Shown one piece after another: positions 35,782 through 43,286 of a stretch of 64,000 nucleotides of DNA. This DNA is from Fervidobacterium pennivorans. Its GTDB lineage: Bacteria; Thermotogota; Thermotogae; Thermotogales; Fervidobacteriaceae. A program made the position numbers and the translations under genes. Under the pieces are notes generated by a model, which had not been told where the DNA came from, ran no database searches, and saw nothing but the letters and a program-made list of their open reading frames with translations. The stretch is from the NCBI RefSeq assembly GCF_001644665.1, contig NZ_CP011393.1, positions 704,001-768,000 of the forward strand, read 5' to 3'. How positions within the stretch are numbered: position 1 is the first letter of the stretch; each line of letters starts with the position of its first letter.

Positions 35782-37152
35782 ATGAGTAACATCGTTAAAG
35801 ACATTCTTAGAATAGCTATTCCGGTATCTGTGGAAAATCTTATTGCAAACACAGGCACTTTTATCCTTACTATCTTCTTATCCCAAATGGGTGAAAACCA
35901 AGTTACCATAAACGGAATTGCAAATCAAGGTTCTTTTCTTGTCATACTTTTCCTATTCGGCTTGAACACAGGGGGAGCCATCTTCGTCTCTCAGTACTGG
36001 GGTAAAAAGGATAAAGAAGGTATAAGACGTGCTTCAACGCTAATGATTTACTCATCTTTAATAATAGCACTCGCATTCTTCGTTTTTACCTTTTTCTTTC
36101 CCGAATTCTTTTCCGCTATTTTCACGAAGGATAAGTTCGTCATACAAAACTCTGTTCCGTTTCTTAGAATTATTTCTCTGTCATATTTTGGTTTAGCTTT
36201 AGAAACTGCATTCAGAACACTTCTTCGAGGAATAGAGCTTGCTTTGATACCTATGGAATCTTACATTTTTGGCACAGCGTTACAAATTTTCCTTGCCTAT
36301 ACGCTTATCAATGGTTTACTTGGTTTTCCAAAACTTGGATTACTGGGTATAGCAATTGCAACAACCGTTGCAAGATTTTTTATTCCAACGTATCAGATAA
36401 TACGTGCCACCTTTTTAAGAGTTCCATATGGCTTTTCATTTTCGCATATTGACAGAAACTTTGTAAAGAAATTTTTCCAGTTTGCAACACCTACAACTTT
36501 GAATGAAATATCCTGGTCTCTGGGTATGACCACATATGGGATTATCTTTGGACGTATGGGAGTTCGAGTCTATGCTGCAAGAAACATTCTCTCTTCCTTT
36601 GAAAACTACGTCTGGACAATAACGTTTGGTTTGGTTATAGCATCATCCGTGATGGTTGGAAAGATGATTGGAAGGCTGGAATATGATAAGGTTCACAAAT
36701 TCAGCAGAAGGATGCTAATTATTAACTCGGTAATGGGGTTGGCATCCGCGCTTATAATTATTGGAGTATACTACTTATTACTTCCAACTTTTAAGATAGA
36801 CCCTGTGACAAGAGAGATGCTTACTACAACCATGTGGGTTATGGTCATCGGTGCACCGATAAAGTCTTTCAATGGTGCTGGTGTTGTTGGTATATTGAGA
36901 GCTGGCGGCGATGCGAAATTTGCATTCGTTCTCGAAACACTCACACTGTGGGCTATAGGTATTCCACTTACACTACTTGGTGCGTTTGTATTGAAGCTCT
37001 CGCTTCCGTGGGTCTACTTCCTAACTTTGTCTGATGAAATCGTGAAAGCTATTATCGTTCTTTTCAGAATAAAAAGCGAAAAATGGATAAAAAATGTCAC
37101 AATAGAAAACGTCGAGCTGACGATTCCCGAGATTAATGAAGAACACTTGTGA
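35782..37152 (+). CDS. MATE family cation-coupled efflux transporter
   Basis: 456 residues with about twelve membrane helices in two halves. Family features: N-terminal RIAIPVSVENLIANTGTF, QVTINGIANQ, and the mid-protein QFATPTTLNEISWSLGM starting the second half. It would expel organic cations or toxins using sodium or protons. ATG 35782 has GAGGTG about 12 bases before; GTG 35767 is inside that site. Possibly followed in the same transcript by the fumarase genes (26-base gap). Confidence 0.88.
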   Translation: MSNIVKDILRIAIPVSVENLIANTGTFILTIFLSQMGENQVTINGIANQGSFLVILFLFGLNTGGAIFVSQYWGKKDKEGIRRASTLMIYSSLIIALAFFVFTFFFPEFFSAIFTKDKFVIQNSVPFLRIISLSYFGLALETAFRTLLRGIELALIPMESYIFGTALQIFLAYTLINGLLGFPKLGLLGIAIATTVARFFIPTYQIIRATFLRVPYGFSFSHIDRNFVKKFFQFATPTTLNEISWSLGMTTYGIIFGRMGVRVYAARNILSSFENYVWTITFGLVIASSVMVGKMIGRLEYDKVHKFSRRMLIINSVMGLASALIIIGVYYLLLPTFKIDPVTREMLTTTMWVMVIGAPIKSFNGAGVVGILRAGGDAKFAFVLETLTLWAIGIPLTLLGAFVLKLSLPWVYFLTLSDEIVKAIIVLFRIKSEKWIKNVTIENVELTIPEINEEHL

Positions 37153-37178
37153 TATGGAAGTTTCAGGAGGCATAATTT

Positions 37179-38012
37179 ATGAAAATCATCAGAAGCCGAA
37201 CAGTATACGAAGAAGTTCAGGAAAAACTAGAAGAAATCAACACAAATCTCAACTCAAAAATCCAACAGCTTTTTGAAAATTACACCGGACCATTTGCAAA
37301 TGAAATCAGAGAAAACACAAAAACTGCGAGGGAAAAGAAGCTACCACTCTGTCAAGACACCGGAATTGTTGAGTTCTTTGTCTTTAAGCCGTATGACCTG
37401 TCATTCGAAGAACCACTACATAGGACTTTGTATAGAGTTGTTAAAGATACCTATGAAAAGAACGGTTATCGAAAAAGCACCGTTCTGAACCCGCTTTACT
37501 CAAGAATCAACAAAATGGATAATCTCCCGGCGATAATCCACGAGTTTGAAATCGAAACTTCTGATGAATTAGAAATTTGGATGATAGCCAAAGGTGGAGG
37601 AAGCGAAAACTTATCTGCACTTTACATGATACCACCATCATCTACTGAAGATGATGTAATCAACATCGTGGTCCAGCATATTTTAAAGAACGGACCGAAT
37701 GCTTGTCCTCCAATCAACGTTGGTATAGGTATCGGTGGGACAGCTGATATGGCAATACTCATTTCAAGACTTGCCTTATTTACGGATGAATATTTTCCAA
37801 AATTGCCGTATCTTGAAAGCTACGATGATTTAGCGAAAAAGCTACATTTGCTCATAAACGAACTCCGCATAGGTGTTCAAGCACTTGGCTTTGGACCCAC
37901 TTGTCAAAGCGTTAAGGTATACGCTTACCCAACTCACATAGCAACACTTCCCATCGCAATCAGTGTCGACTGTTACCTCTCACGCACTGGGAGAGTGATT
38001 ATAAATGGATAA
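37179..38012 (+). CDS. Class I fumarate hydratase, alpha subunit
   Basis: 277 residues, the iron-sulfur half of a two-subunit class I fumarase/tartrate dehydratase. Cluster cysteines: LCQDTGIVEFF, NACPPINVGIGIGG, and TCQSVKVYAYPTHIATLPIAI. Substrate could be fumarate or tartrate; fumarate is more usual in this group. ATG follows AGGAGG. It overlaps the beta-subunit gene by 8 bases. Confidence 0.92.
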   Translation: MKIIRSRTVYEEVQEKLEEINTNLNSKIQQLFENYTGPFANEIRENTKTAREKKLPLCQDTGIVEFFVFKPYDLSFEEPLHRTLYRVVKDTYEKNGYRKSTVLNPLYSRINKMDNLPAIIHEFEIETSDELEIWMIAKGGGSENLSALYMIPPSSTEDDVINIVVQHILKNGPNACPPINVGIGIGGTADMAILISRLALFTDEYFPKLPYLESYDDLAKKLHLLINELRIGVQALGFGPTCQSVKVYAYPTHIATLPIAISVDCYLSRTGRVIING

Positions 38013-38502
38013 AATTGCTCTCTGTAATTTAAAGGTGGGAGAATCGTTTTACTATTCCGGAACTCTTTTAGTAATGCGTGATGCTGCACACAAAAGGATT
38101 ATCGAAAAAGAAAGAGAAACGGGCAGATTGCCGATATCTCTATATGGTAGGATTATCTTCTACGCAGGTCCTACATTCTCTAATGGCAGGATGGTAATAG
38201 GTCCAACGACGTCAAAAAGGATGGATAAATTCTTAGAATACACTCTTTCGAAGGGTGTTATTGCAACTATTGGTAAAGGAGAAAGAACACAAGAAGCAAT
38301 AGAGGCTATAAAAAAATACAAAGTACCATATTTAGTTGCACCAAGTGGTTGCGCTGCATACTTATCGGAAAAAATTTTGGAATGGAAAATCGTTGCATTT
38401 CAAGAACTCGGACCAGAAGCAATCTATGAAATCAACGTAAAAGATTTCCCATTAATTGTAGCTATAGATTGTAATGGGAATACGATTAGACAGAATGGTT
38501 AA
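38005..38502 (+). CDS. Class I fumarate hydratase, beta subunit
   Basis: 165 residues. Beta-subunit motifs: MRDAAHKRI, IFYAGPTF, VIGPTTSKRMD (substrate anion contacts), IGKGERTQ, APSGCAAYLSEKI, and QELGPEAIYEINVKDFPLIVAID. Together with the preceding alpha subunit it forms the oxygen-sensitive heterodimeric enzyme. ATG overlaps the alpha gene, so the two are translationally coupled. Converges with the flavodoxin gene, leaving only 9 bases. Confidence 0.92.
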   Translation: MDKIALCNLKVGESFYYSGTLLVMRDAAHKRIIEKERETGRLPISLYGRIIFYAGPTFSNGRMVIGPTTSKRMDKFLEYTLSKGVIATIGKGERTQEAIEAIKKYKVPYLVAPSGCAAYLSEKILEWKIVAFQELGPEAIYEINVKDFPLIVAIDCNGNTIRQNG

Positions 38503-38511
38503 CTCAAAACT

Positions 38512-39009
38512 CTACCCTAAGTTTACATACTGGCCCCACTCTCGTATCTTTTTGAGGATTTCATCTTTGTTCTCTTTTGATGGATTAACAAAGTATAGAG
38601 GTTCCAAGAACTCATTTTTTGGCAGTACTTTTTTTATCTGTTTCAGACACCTTTTTATACTTCCACCACCGTTTGTGATAAGTATACCTACCTTTTTTCC
38701 TTGAAGCCTCGGTTCATTACACATGATAGATAGCAACGTATTAATTGGAGAAGAGCAATTTCCTGCCCACACAGGTGTGCCGATTACTACCAAGTCATAT
38801 TCATGTAGATTTGGAATTTTAGTTTTCAGTTCAGGTTTTTCTTTAAAGACCGAGGATTTCCCACACCAAAAGTATTTCTTGAAACCTTTCGTTGGAAAAG
38901 GTTTTACCAATTCAAGTTCAACCAAATCCGCCTTTAATTCCTGTGCTAATAACTCGGCAACAAACTTCGTATGACCATCAAGAGAATAGAAGATAACAAT
39001 GCTCTTCAT
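38512..39009 (-). CDS. Flavodoxin family protein
   Basis: 165 residues with a flavodoxin-like fold. The FMN phosphate loop appears as FYSLDGHTKFVAELLA, followed by DLVVIGTPVWAGNCSSPIN and VGILITNGGGSIKRCLKQI. The T/S-rich loop is of the T-x-[ST]-G-N-T variant type (SLDGHTK), as in flavodoxin-domain reductases. Electron partner unknown. ATG follows GAAAGGGGTG. It lies 14 bases from the cysteine-cluster gene, which is upstream on the same strand. Confidence 0.85.
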   Translation of the reverse strand: MKSIVIFYSLDGHTKFVAELLAQELKADLVELELVKPFPTKGFKKYFWCGKSSVFKEKPELKTKIPNLHEYDLVVIGTPVWAGNCSSPINTLLSIMCNEPRLQGKKVGILITNGGGSIKRCLKQIKKVLPKNEFLEPLYFVNPSKENKDEILKKIREWGQYVNLG

Positions 39010-39023
39010 ACCCTACACCCCTT

Positions 39024-39479
39024 TCAAAAGTTGGAATTTTCTACATCAATAGCTACATCAATCAAGATATCATAGTATTCCTTCCAACGCTGTGCCACCA
39101 CAGCTCGGGTATAGCCCTGAGAATCACACCTCTCATCAATTTTTGGGATAAGCATCCTGCAACTTTCGGGTCGGTTTTCAAATGAAAGTTTACAGCCAGT
39201 TTGTGTCAAAAACGTGCATTCACCTGTATATCTATGATCAAAAACACTACCCTCAAATCCTTTAACGGCAGGCCGGACAAAATATAGTCCCTCTTCTTGC
39301 TTTACCCAATCAACAGTCCACCTACCTGAAGATAAGGCTTTAAACAGATTTTTTTTGAGTTTTTCGATGTCCGGTGCCCCAAAATCTTCAGGTGTTGCAA
39401 GCCCAGGGTATGTTTTACAACACTTTCCACCACAGACCTTACAAACTTCAGGATTTTCAACCCCGATAGGTCTATTCAT
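39024..39479 (-). CDS. YkgJ-type cysteine-cluster protein
   Basis: 151 residues. The N-terminal CKVCGGKCCKTYPG and the later FLTQTGCKLSFENRPESCRMLIPK give the CxxC...CC...C...RPxxC pattern of YkgJ/UPF0153 zinc- or iron-binding proteins of unknown function. ATG 39479 has AGGAGG 9 bases ahead; the frame continues upstream to 39644 but without site or conservation, and would overlap the divergent gene. Probably co-transcribed with the flavodoxin gene. Confidence 0.82.
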   Translation of the reverse strand: MNRPIGVENPEVCKVCGGKCCKTYPGLATPEDFGAPDIEKLKKNLFKALSSGRWTVDWVKQEEGLYFVRPAVKGFEGSVFDHRYTGECTFLTQTGCKLSFENRPESCRMLIPKIDERCDSQGYTRAVVAQRWKEYYDILIDVAIDVENSNF

Positions 39480-39600
39480 AAGATATACCTCCTGATACGG
39501 TGTATTAACTTTAGCTAAACTTTGTGATATTATATGAACCAAAGAAACCATACATTTGCTCTGCGTATATTTTACCATCAAACAATTGGAGGTGGTTGAA

Positions 39601-40161
39601 CTGCAAATTTTTATCCCCGAAAAGTACCAATATATGCCTTCCAAAAAAATCTTTCTTGCACGTGCGGGTGTGATTTATGCAAAGGTTATAGATGATGAAA
39701 AGTCATTGGAGATTGCCAACAGGATATATCTAAAAGGATTAGAAGTAGTAAGACCGTTTGTTTACTGGAATATATTCAAAAAAGACCAACTCCCAGAAAA
39801 CGCAATACCTGGGAAATTTAAGCAGTACGATACATTCCTTCTTTTTATTTCCACACTTGGAGAAACACTTGACGAAGAAATCGAAAAACTCTCACAGATT
39901 TCAACACTTGAGGCTATGCTACTTGACGCGTGGGGCTCTGAAGCTATCGAAAAGCTCAATGACACTTTTGAACAGGTTTTCAAAAATCAAAACAACTGTG
40001 AACTAACAATGAGATTTTCGCCAGGATATGGTGATTTGCACATAATCGTGAATAAGATTTACGCTGAGCTACTTGGTGTTACAGACAAAATCACAGTGCT
40101 TGATACAGGACTTATGATTCCAAGAAAAACAACGACTTGTATTGCGGGAATTGTAAAATAG
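39601..40161 (+). CDS. MetH reactivation-domain-like protein, probable CTG start
   Basis: 186 residues. It resembles the AdoMet-binding activation domain of cobalamin-dependent methionine synthase (as in stand-alone TM0269 of Thermotoga): LFISTLGETLDEEIEKL, LLDAWGSEAIEKLND, LTMRFSPGYGDLHI, LDTGLMIPRKTTTCIAGI. It would reductively methylate inactive cob(II)alamin on a separately encoded MetH. No ATG/GTG/TTG is well placed: GGAGGTGG at 39588-39595 is followed after 5 bases by CTG 39601. GTG 39592 lies inside the site, and TTG 39556 would add 15 residues without a site. Confidence 0.8.
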   Translation: MQIFIPEKYQYMPSKKIFLARAGVIYAKVIDDEKSLEIANRIYLKGLEVVRPFVYWNIFKKDQLPENAIPGKFKQYDTFLLFISTLGETLDEEIEKLSQISTLEAMLLDAWGSEAIEKLNDTFEQVFKNQNNCELTMRFSPGYGDLHIIVNKIYAELLGVTDKITVLDTGLMIPRKTTTCIAGIVK

Positions 40162-40173
40162 GCTCTTTTTTTT

Positions 40174-40206
40174 AAAAAACCCATCCCCTGTTGGGATGGT
40201 TTTTTC
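40174..40206. terminator. Intrinsic terminator after MetH-reactivation-like gene
   Basis: AAAAAAC then CCATCCC (40181-40187), loop CCTGT-T, GGGATGG (40193-40199), then TTTTTT. Works for plus-strand transcription; A-run on the other side may allow minus-strand use too. Confidence 0.85.
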
Positions 40207-40210
40207 AATA

Positions 40211-40619
40211 ACTTATCATAGATAACATCTCTACCCGCTAATACCACCACTTGAGAAAGGAGGTTTGGCAAGGGGGGCAATATACTCTTCAAGTCTGCGT
40301 TTTTCCAACACAAAAGGATACCCATGTCAAGCCAAAAAATCTTTCTCTTTGGGTTCCCGGCGTTCCCCTGTGCCTTAAGTTTATCCTACGTTCCTCCAAT
40401 CAGAGCAAATCCATTTGTGACACATTAAGAAGGCAGTCCCTAATTAGTACTACAATCTATTAGACCTAAGAAGAGTAAAAAACGTTCAAAAATTTTTGCT
40501 AGACTTAACATGAGTTTAAAAACTCATAAATTTACCTGATGTTCTCGTAAACCGCTCTTAAGATCTATTTTATGTCCTTGTGATTAGATGTGAAACCATA
40601 CCTTCCCGTATCCTGAAGA
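40211..40619. other. Unexplained intergenic region
   Basis: About 400 bases with no convincing gene. It holds a good Shine-Dalgarno-like AAAGGAGG (40257-40264) without a usable frame after it, a relatively GC-rich patch at 40258-40400, an inverted repeat TGCCTT (40371-40376)/AAGGCA (40430-40435), and a near-perfect palindrome ATGAGTTTAAAAACTCAT (40510-40527). It could be a decayed gene or an unrecognised RNA; I cannot identify either. Confidence 0.5.
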
Positions 40620-40657
40620 ATAATAAAAAAGCCCTCCGACCAAAACGGAGGGCTTTT
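40620..40657 (-). terminator. Intrinsic terminator of the pilin gene
   Basis: On the minus strand AAAAGCCCTCCG (40657-40646), loop TTTTGGT, CGGAGGGCTTTT (40638-40627), then TTATTATT. It lies 38 bases past the pilin stop codon. Confidence 0.88.
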
Positions 40658-40694
40658 GCCCATTAACCTTGTTAATTAAGTTTGATACATAAAA

Positions 40695-41102
40695 TTACCA
40701 ATACTTTCTCAAATCAATAACTATACCAGGTTTGCCACTTACTTCTGTAGCTTCTGGTAAGTTCTTGTTAACGAGGTCTGCGGTTACATCAGTTTTGTTG
40801 TAATATACATATATTTTAGCAAGTCCATCACTAAGATCATTATCCGAGGGGTTCAGCTCATAATCTGATTTGGCAAAATTACTACTAAGATACGAGGTAA
40901 CGCTATCAATTGAAGTGGGAACTTCCTTCTCTGTGTAAAAATAGGTTTCAACTGCTGTTTTTAACGCCCTCAGGTTCTGTGCCACCTGGCTTGCCTTTGC
41001 GTTTTTAACAGCGTTAAGTGCAAGTGGTGTTGCAACTGCCATAAGCGCCGCAATAACCGCAAGCACTATCAAAAGTTCAATCAACGTAAAACCTTTTCTC
41101 AT
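40695..41102 (-). CDS. Type IV pilin-like protein
   Basis: 135 residues. The N-terminus MRKGFTLIELLIVLAVIAAL is a class III signal: cleavage by prepilin peptidase after Gly4, N-methylated Phe5, Glu at +5 of the mature chain, then the long hydrophobic helix. The C-terminal part is a small globular domain with no disulfide cysteines. ATG 41102 has AAAGGAGG 8 bases ahead. No assembly genes are adjacent. It may be a pilus or a pseudopilus subunit for secretion or competence. A related frameshifted copy lies directly upstream on the same strand. Confidence 0.9.
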   Translation of the reverse strand: MRKGFTLIELLIVLAVIAALMAVATPLALNAVKNAKASQVAQNLRALKTAVETYFYTEKEVPTSIDSVTSYLSSNFAKSDYELNPSDNDLSDGLAKIYVYYNKTDVTADLVNKNLPEATEVSGKPGIVIDLRKYW

Positions 41103-41276
41103 ACTATCAACCTCCTTTTTTAGGATTTGAATTTGTTTTTTCAAATCTTCTATTAATATTATCGCACAAGCTTTTTGTTTTTGGATAGTTTTGGGTTAAA
41201 CGGTTAGCATCTCGGGATAAAATGCAAGCAAATCATTATGAAGTGCATTAATTTTAGGATGAAATTTTTACAACAA

Positions 41277-41695
41277 CTACCAAGATTTTTGTATACTAAA
41301 CGAGTAAACCAACTGTTTTTCTGTTCCTTCAGTTTTTTCTCGAACATCTGGAAGAATTTCTAAAACTTTCTTGAGGTCAATATTCGATTTTGAATAAATT
41401 ATCTGAACAATGTACTCGCCATTTTCATCGGCATTTTCGAAATTAATTGAAAAGCCATCGGGTGAAAATGAAAGATAATTCTTCTCAACAAGTTCTTCCA
41501 TGCTCACTGGTTTGTGTTTTTCGATTTTTATGTAACTCTCCACTACCGTTCTTATTGCTCTAAAATTTTGCGCAACCTGATTTGCTTTGATATGTGAATT
41601 GTGCTTGCAGGTGTTAGATATATCGTCACTGCTATCAAAATGGCGATAATTATTATAACAATGAGCAGTTCGATTAGAGTGAAACCTGTTTTCAT
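41277..41695 (-). pseudogene. Frameshifted type IV pilin-like gene
   Basis: From ATG 41695 the frame gives MKTGFTLIELLIVIIIIAIL, a normal pilin start, but stops after 47 codons. From about 41610 the next frame continues as HNSHIKANQVAQNFRAIRTV and VESYIKIEKHKPVSMEEL to the stop at 41277, matching the neighbouring pilin (AKASQVAQNLRALKTAVE). A single frameshift near 41600-41615 therefore splits the gene. It could be a true pseudogene or a sequencing error; the rest of the domain is intact, so decay would be recent. Confidence 0.85.
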
Positions 41696-41834
41696 ACTGC
41701 TCACCACTTTTTGAAAGATGTCGAAAATATTTTACACCGTTCTTTTTGTCGTTTCGTTACAAAAACACAAAAGGCTACTTTTTTGAGATGAATAGCTTTC
41801 TCTAACTAATGAACTGCAAAAATACTGGTGTAAA

Positions 41835-41872
41835 GACAAAAAAACACCGCGGTTTATATTCCGCGGTGTTTT
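41835..41872 (-). terminator. Intrinsic terminator after tsf
   Basis: Minus strand AAAACACCGCGG (41872-41861), loop AATATAAA, CCGCGGTGTTTT (41852-41841), followed by TTTGTCTTT. 12-bp stem, 26 bases past the tsf stop. Confidence 0.88.
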
Positions 41873-41898
41873 GTTATGGCTTTTCTTTTTTTTGTTTA

Positions 41899-42492
41899 TT
41901 ATTCTCCAACTTGCATTCTGACAAATCTGGAAACCTGGATGTTTTCTCCTATCTTTGCAATTGCTTGTTGTATCATATCTTTGATTGTAATTGTTTGGTC
42001 AAGTGCGTATTTTTGCTCAAGTAAGCAGTTGTCTTGATAGAAACTTTCAAGTTTTCCCTCAATTATCTTTTCGATAACCTGAGCAGGTTTACCAGAATCT
42101 TTCAGTTGTTCTCTGTATATTTCTTTTTCCTTTTCGATAACATCCGCTGGGACGTCTTCTCTTTTGACCCATCTTGGAGCCATAGCTGCAATGTGCATTG
42201 CAATTTTGTTTCCAAGTTCTTTGAATTCATCTGTTCTTGCAACGAAGTCTGTTTCACAGTTGAGTTCAAGAAGGACACCTATTTTTCCGTTGTGGTGAAC
42301 GTAAGAGATGATAAGTCCTTCTTTCGTTTCTCTTCCAGCCTTTTTCGCAGCTTTTGCAAGACCCTTCTTTCTGAGTATTTCTATAGCCTTTTCCATATCG
42401 CCGTTTGCTTCAGCAAGCGCAGCTTTACAATCCATCATACCAGCACCTGTTCTTTCACGAAGTTCTTTAACCATCTGAGCGCTAATTTCCAT
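41899..42492 (-). CDS. tsf: Translation elongation factor Ts
   Basis: 197 residues, the GDP-exchange factor of EF-Tu. N-terminal UBA-like domain ([31 protein letters not shown]), [19 protein letters not shown], and core motif [21 protein letters not shown]. It is the short form (one core subdomain), as in Thermus and other thermophiles, unlike E. coli's 283 residues. ATG 42492 has GGAGG 9 bases before. Unusually, rpsB is not next to it; the upstream neighbours are a PHP phosphoesterase and pyrG. Confidence 0.96.
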   Translation of the reverse strand: MEISAQMVKELRERTGAGMMDCKAALAEANGDMEKAIEILRKKGLAKAAKKAGRETKEGLIISYVHHNGKIGVLLELNCETDFVARTDEFKELGNKIAMHIAAMAPRWVKREDVPADVIEKEKEIYREQLKDSGKPAQVIEKIIEGKLESFYQDNCLLEQKYALDQTITIKDMIQQAIAKIGENIQVSRFVRMQVGE

Positions 42493-42554
42493 AATGTCCA
42501 ACCTCCTCTACGTATTTTTGTGATGTATCCAATTATTTACTCTATTAAATTCTT

Positions 42555-43286
42555 TTAAATCCTTACCTCTCGCCATTCAGCATCGAACACTAAGATATAA
42601 TTGTAACCTAATTCTCTGAGTATTTCAATACCTCTCTCAATTCCTCTTCCTATCTGTTCCAACGAGTGTGCATCAGAACCAATTGTTATGTTCCTGCCTC
42701 CAAGAGACTTGTAAAGCCTCAGAAGTTCAATGGAAGGGTTCGGTTCTCCGTAAATTTCAATAGCCGCAGTGTTTACCTCGAGCATTTTGCCATTTTTGAT
42801 AAGTATCTTCATTATCTCACTGATAATATCGTACAGTTCCACAGAAAATGGTTCCTTATTTTTTTGATATCTTCTTGGAAAATCAAGGTGCGCAAGTGCG
42901 TGATACTCATCAAATCTTTTCATTATATCTAACAAACGAAGAAGGTAATTTTTGTAACTTTCCTGAGTAATCGGTTCTTCTACCTGGTGGTGTGAAAGTA
43001 AAACGTAGTCAAATTTCTTTGTGTCCACGTTTAATTCTTTTACTCCATCCCAACCGAGCTCAACTCCAACTGGAAGTGAGTATTTTTCCATCTCAGAACG
43101 ATAAGTATCAACGTCTATGACATTCGCATGTTCATCAGCCAGTTCATAATGGTCAGTGATTATTATGTGATTTATTCCTTTTTCCCGAGAAGTCTCAATG
43201 ATGTCTTCGATTTCCGACTGTGAGTCCGGCGAGTATCTACTATGAATATGGTAATCTGCAATCAGGGTTTTAATTTTTGCGCTCAC
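42555..43286 (-). CDS. PHP-family phosphoesterase (histidinol-phosphatase-like)
   Basis: 243 residues of the PHP fold with a trinuclear metal site: DYHIHSRYSPDSQS, IIITDHYELADEHAN, PVGVELGW, VLLSHHQVEE, ALAHLDFPRRY, LEVNTAAI and ITIGSDAHSLEQIG. It resembles HisK-type histidinol phosphatases but could act on another phosphate ester; no other histidine genes are nearby. Start GTG 43286 has GAGGAGG 6 bases ahead and overlaps the pyrG stop by 4 bases, so the two are translationally coupled. Confidence 0.86.
   Translation of the reverse strand: MSAKIKTLIADYHIHSRYSPDSQSEIEDIIETSREKGINHIIITDHYELADEHANVIDVDTYRSEMEKYSLPVGVELGWDGVKELNVDTKKFDYVLLSHHQVEEPITQESYKNYLLRLLDIMKRFDEYHALAHLDFPRRYQKNKEPFSVELYDIISEIMKILIKNGKMLEVNTAAIEIYGEPNPSIELLRLYKSLGGRNITIGSDAHSLEQIGRGIERGIEILRELGYNYILVFDAEWREVRI

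Noticed and set aside
39480-39644. Upstream extension of the cysteine-cluster protein to 39644
   Set aside because: No ribosome site, no similarity to the family, and it would overlap the divergent gene; ATG 39479 has a strong AGGAGG.
40251-40463. Short plus-strand frame in the intergenic region behind a strong AAAGGAGG
   Set aside because: The first codons do not sit at a proper distance from the site, the composition is unlike neighbours, and no motif is visible; kept only as part of an unexplained region.
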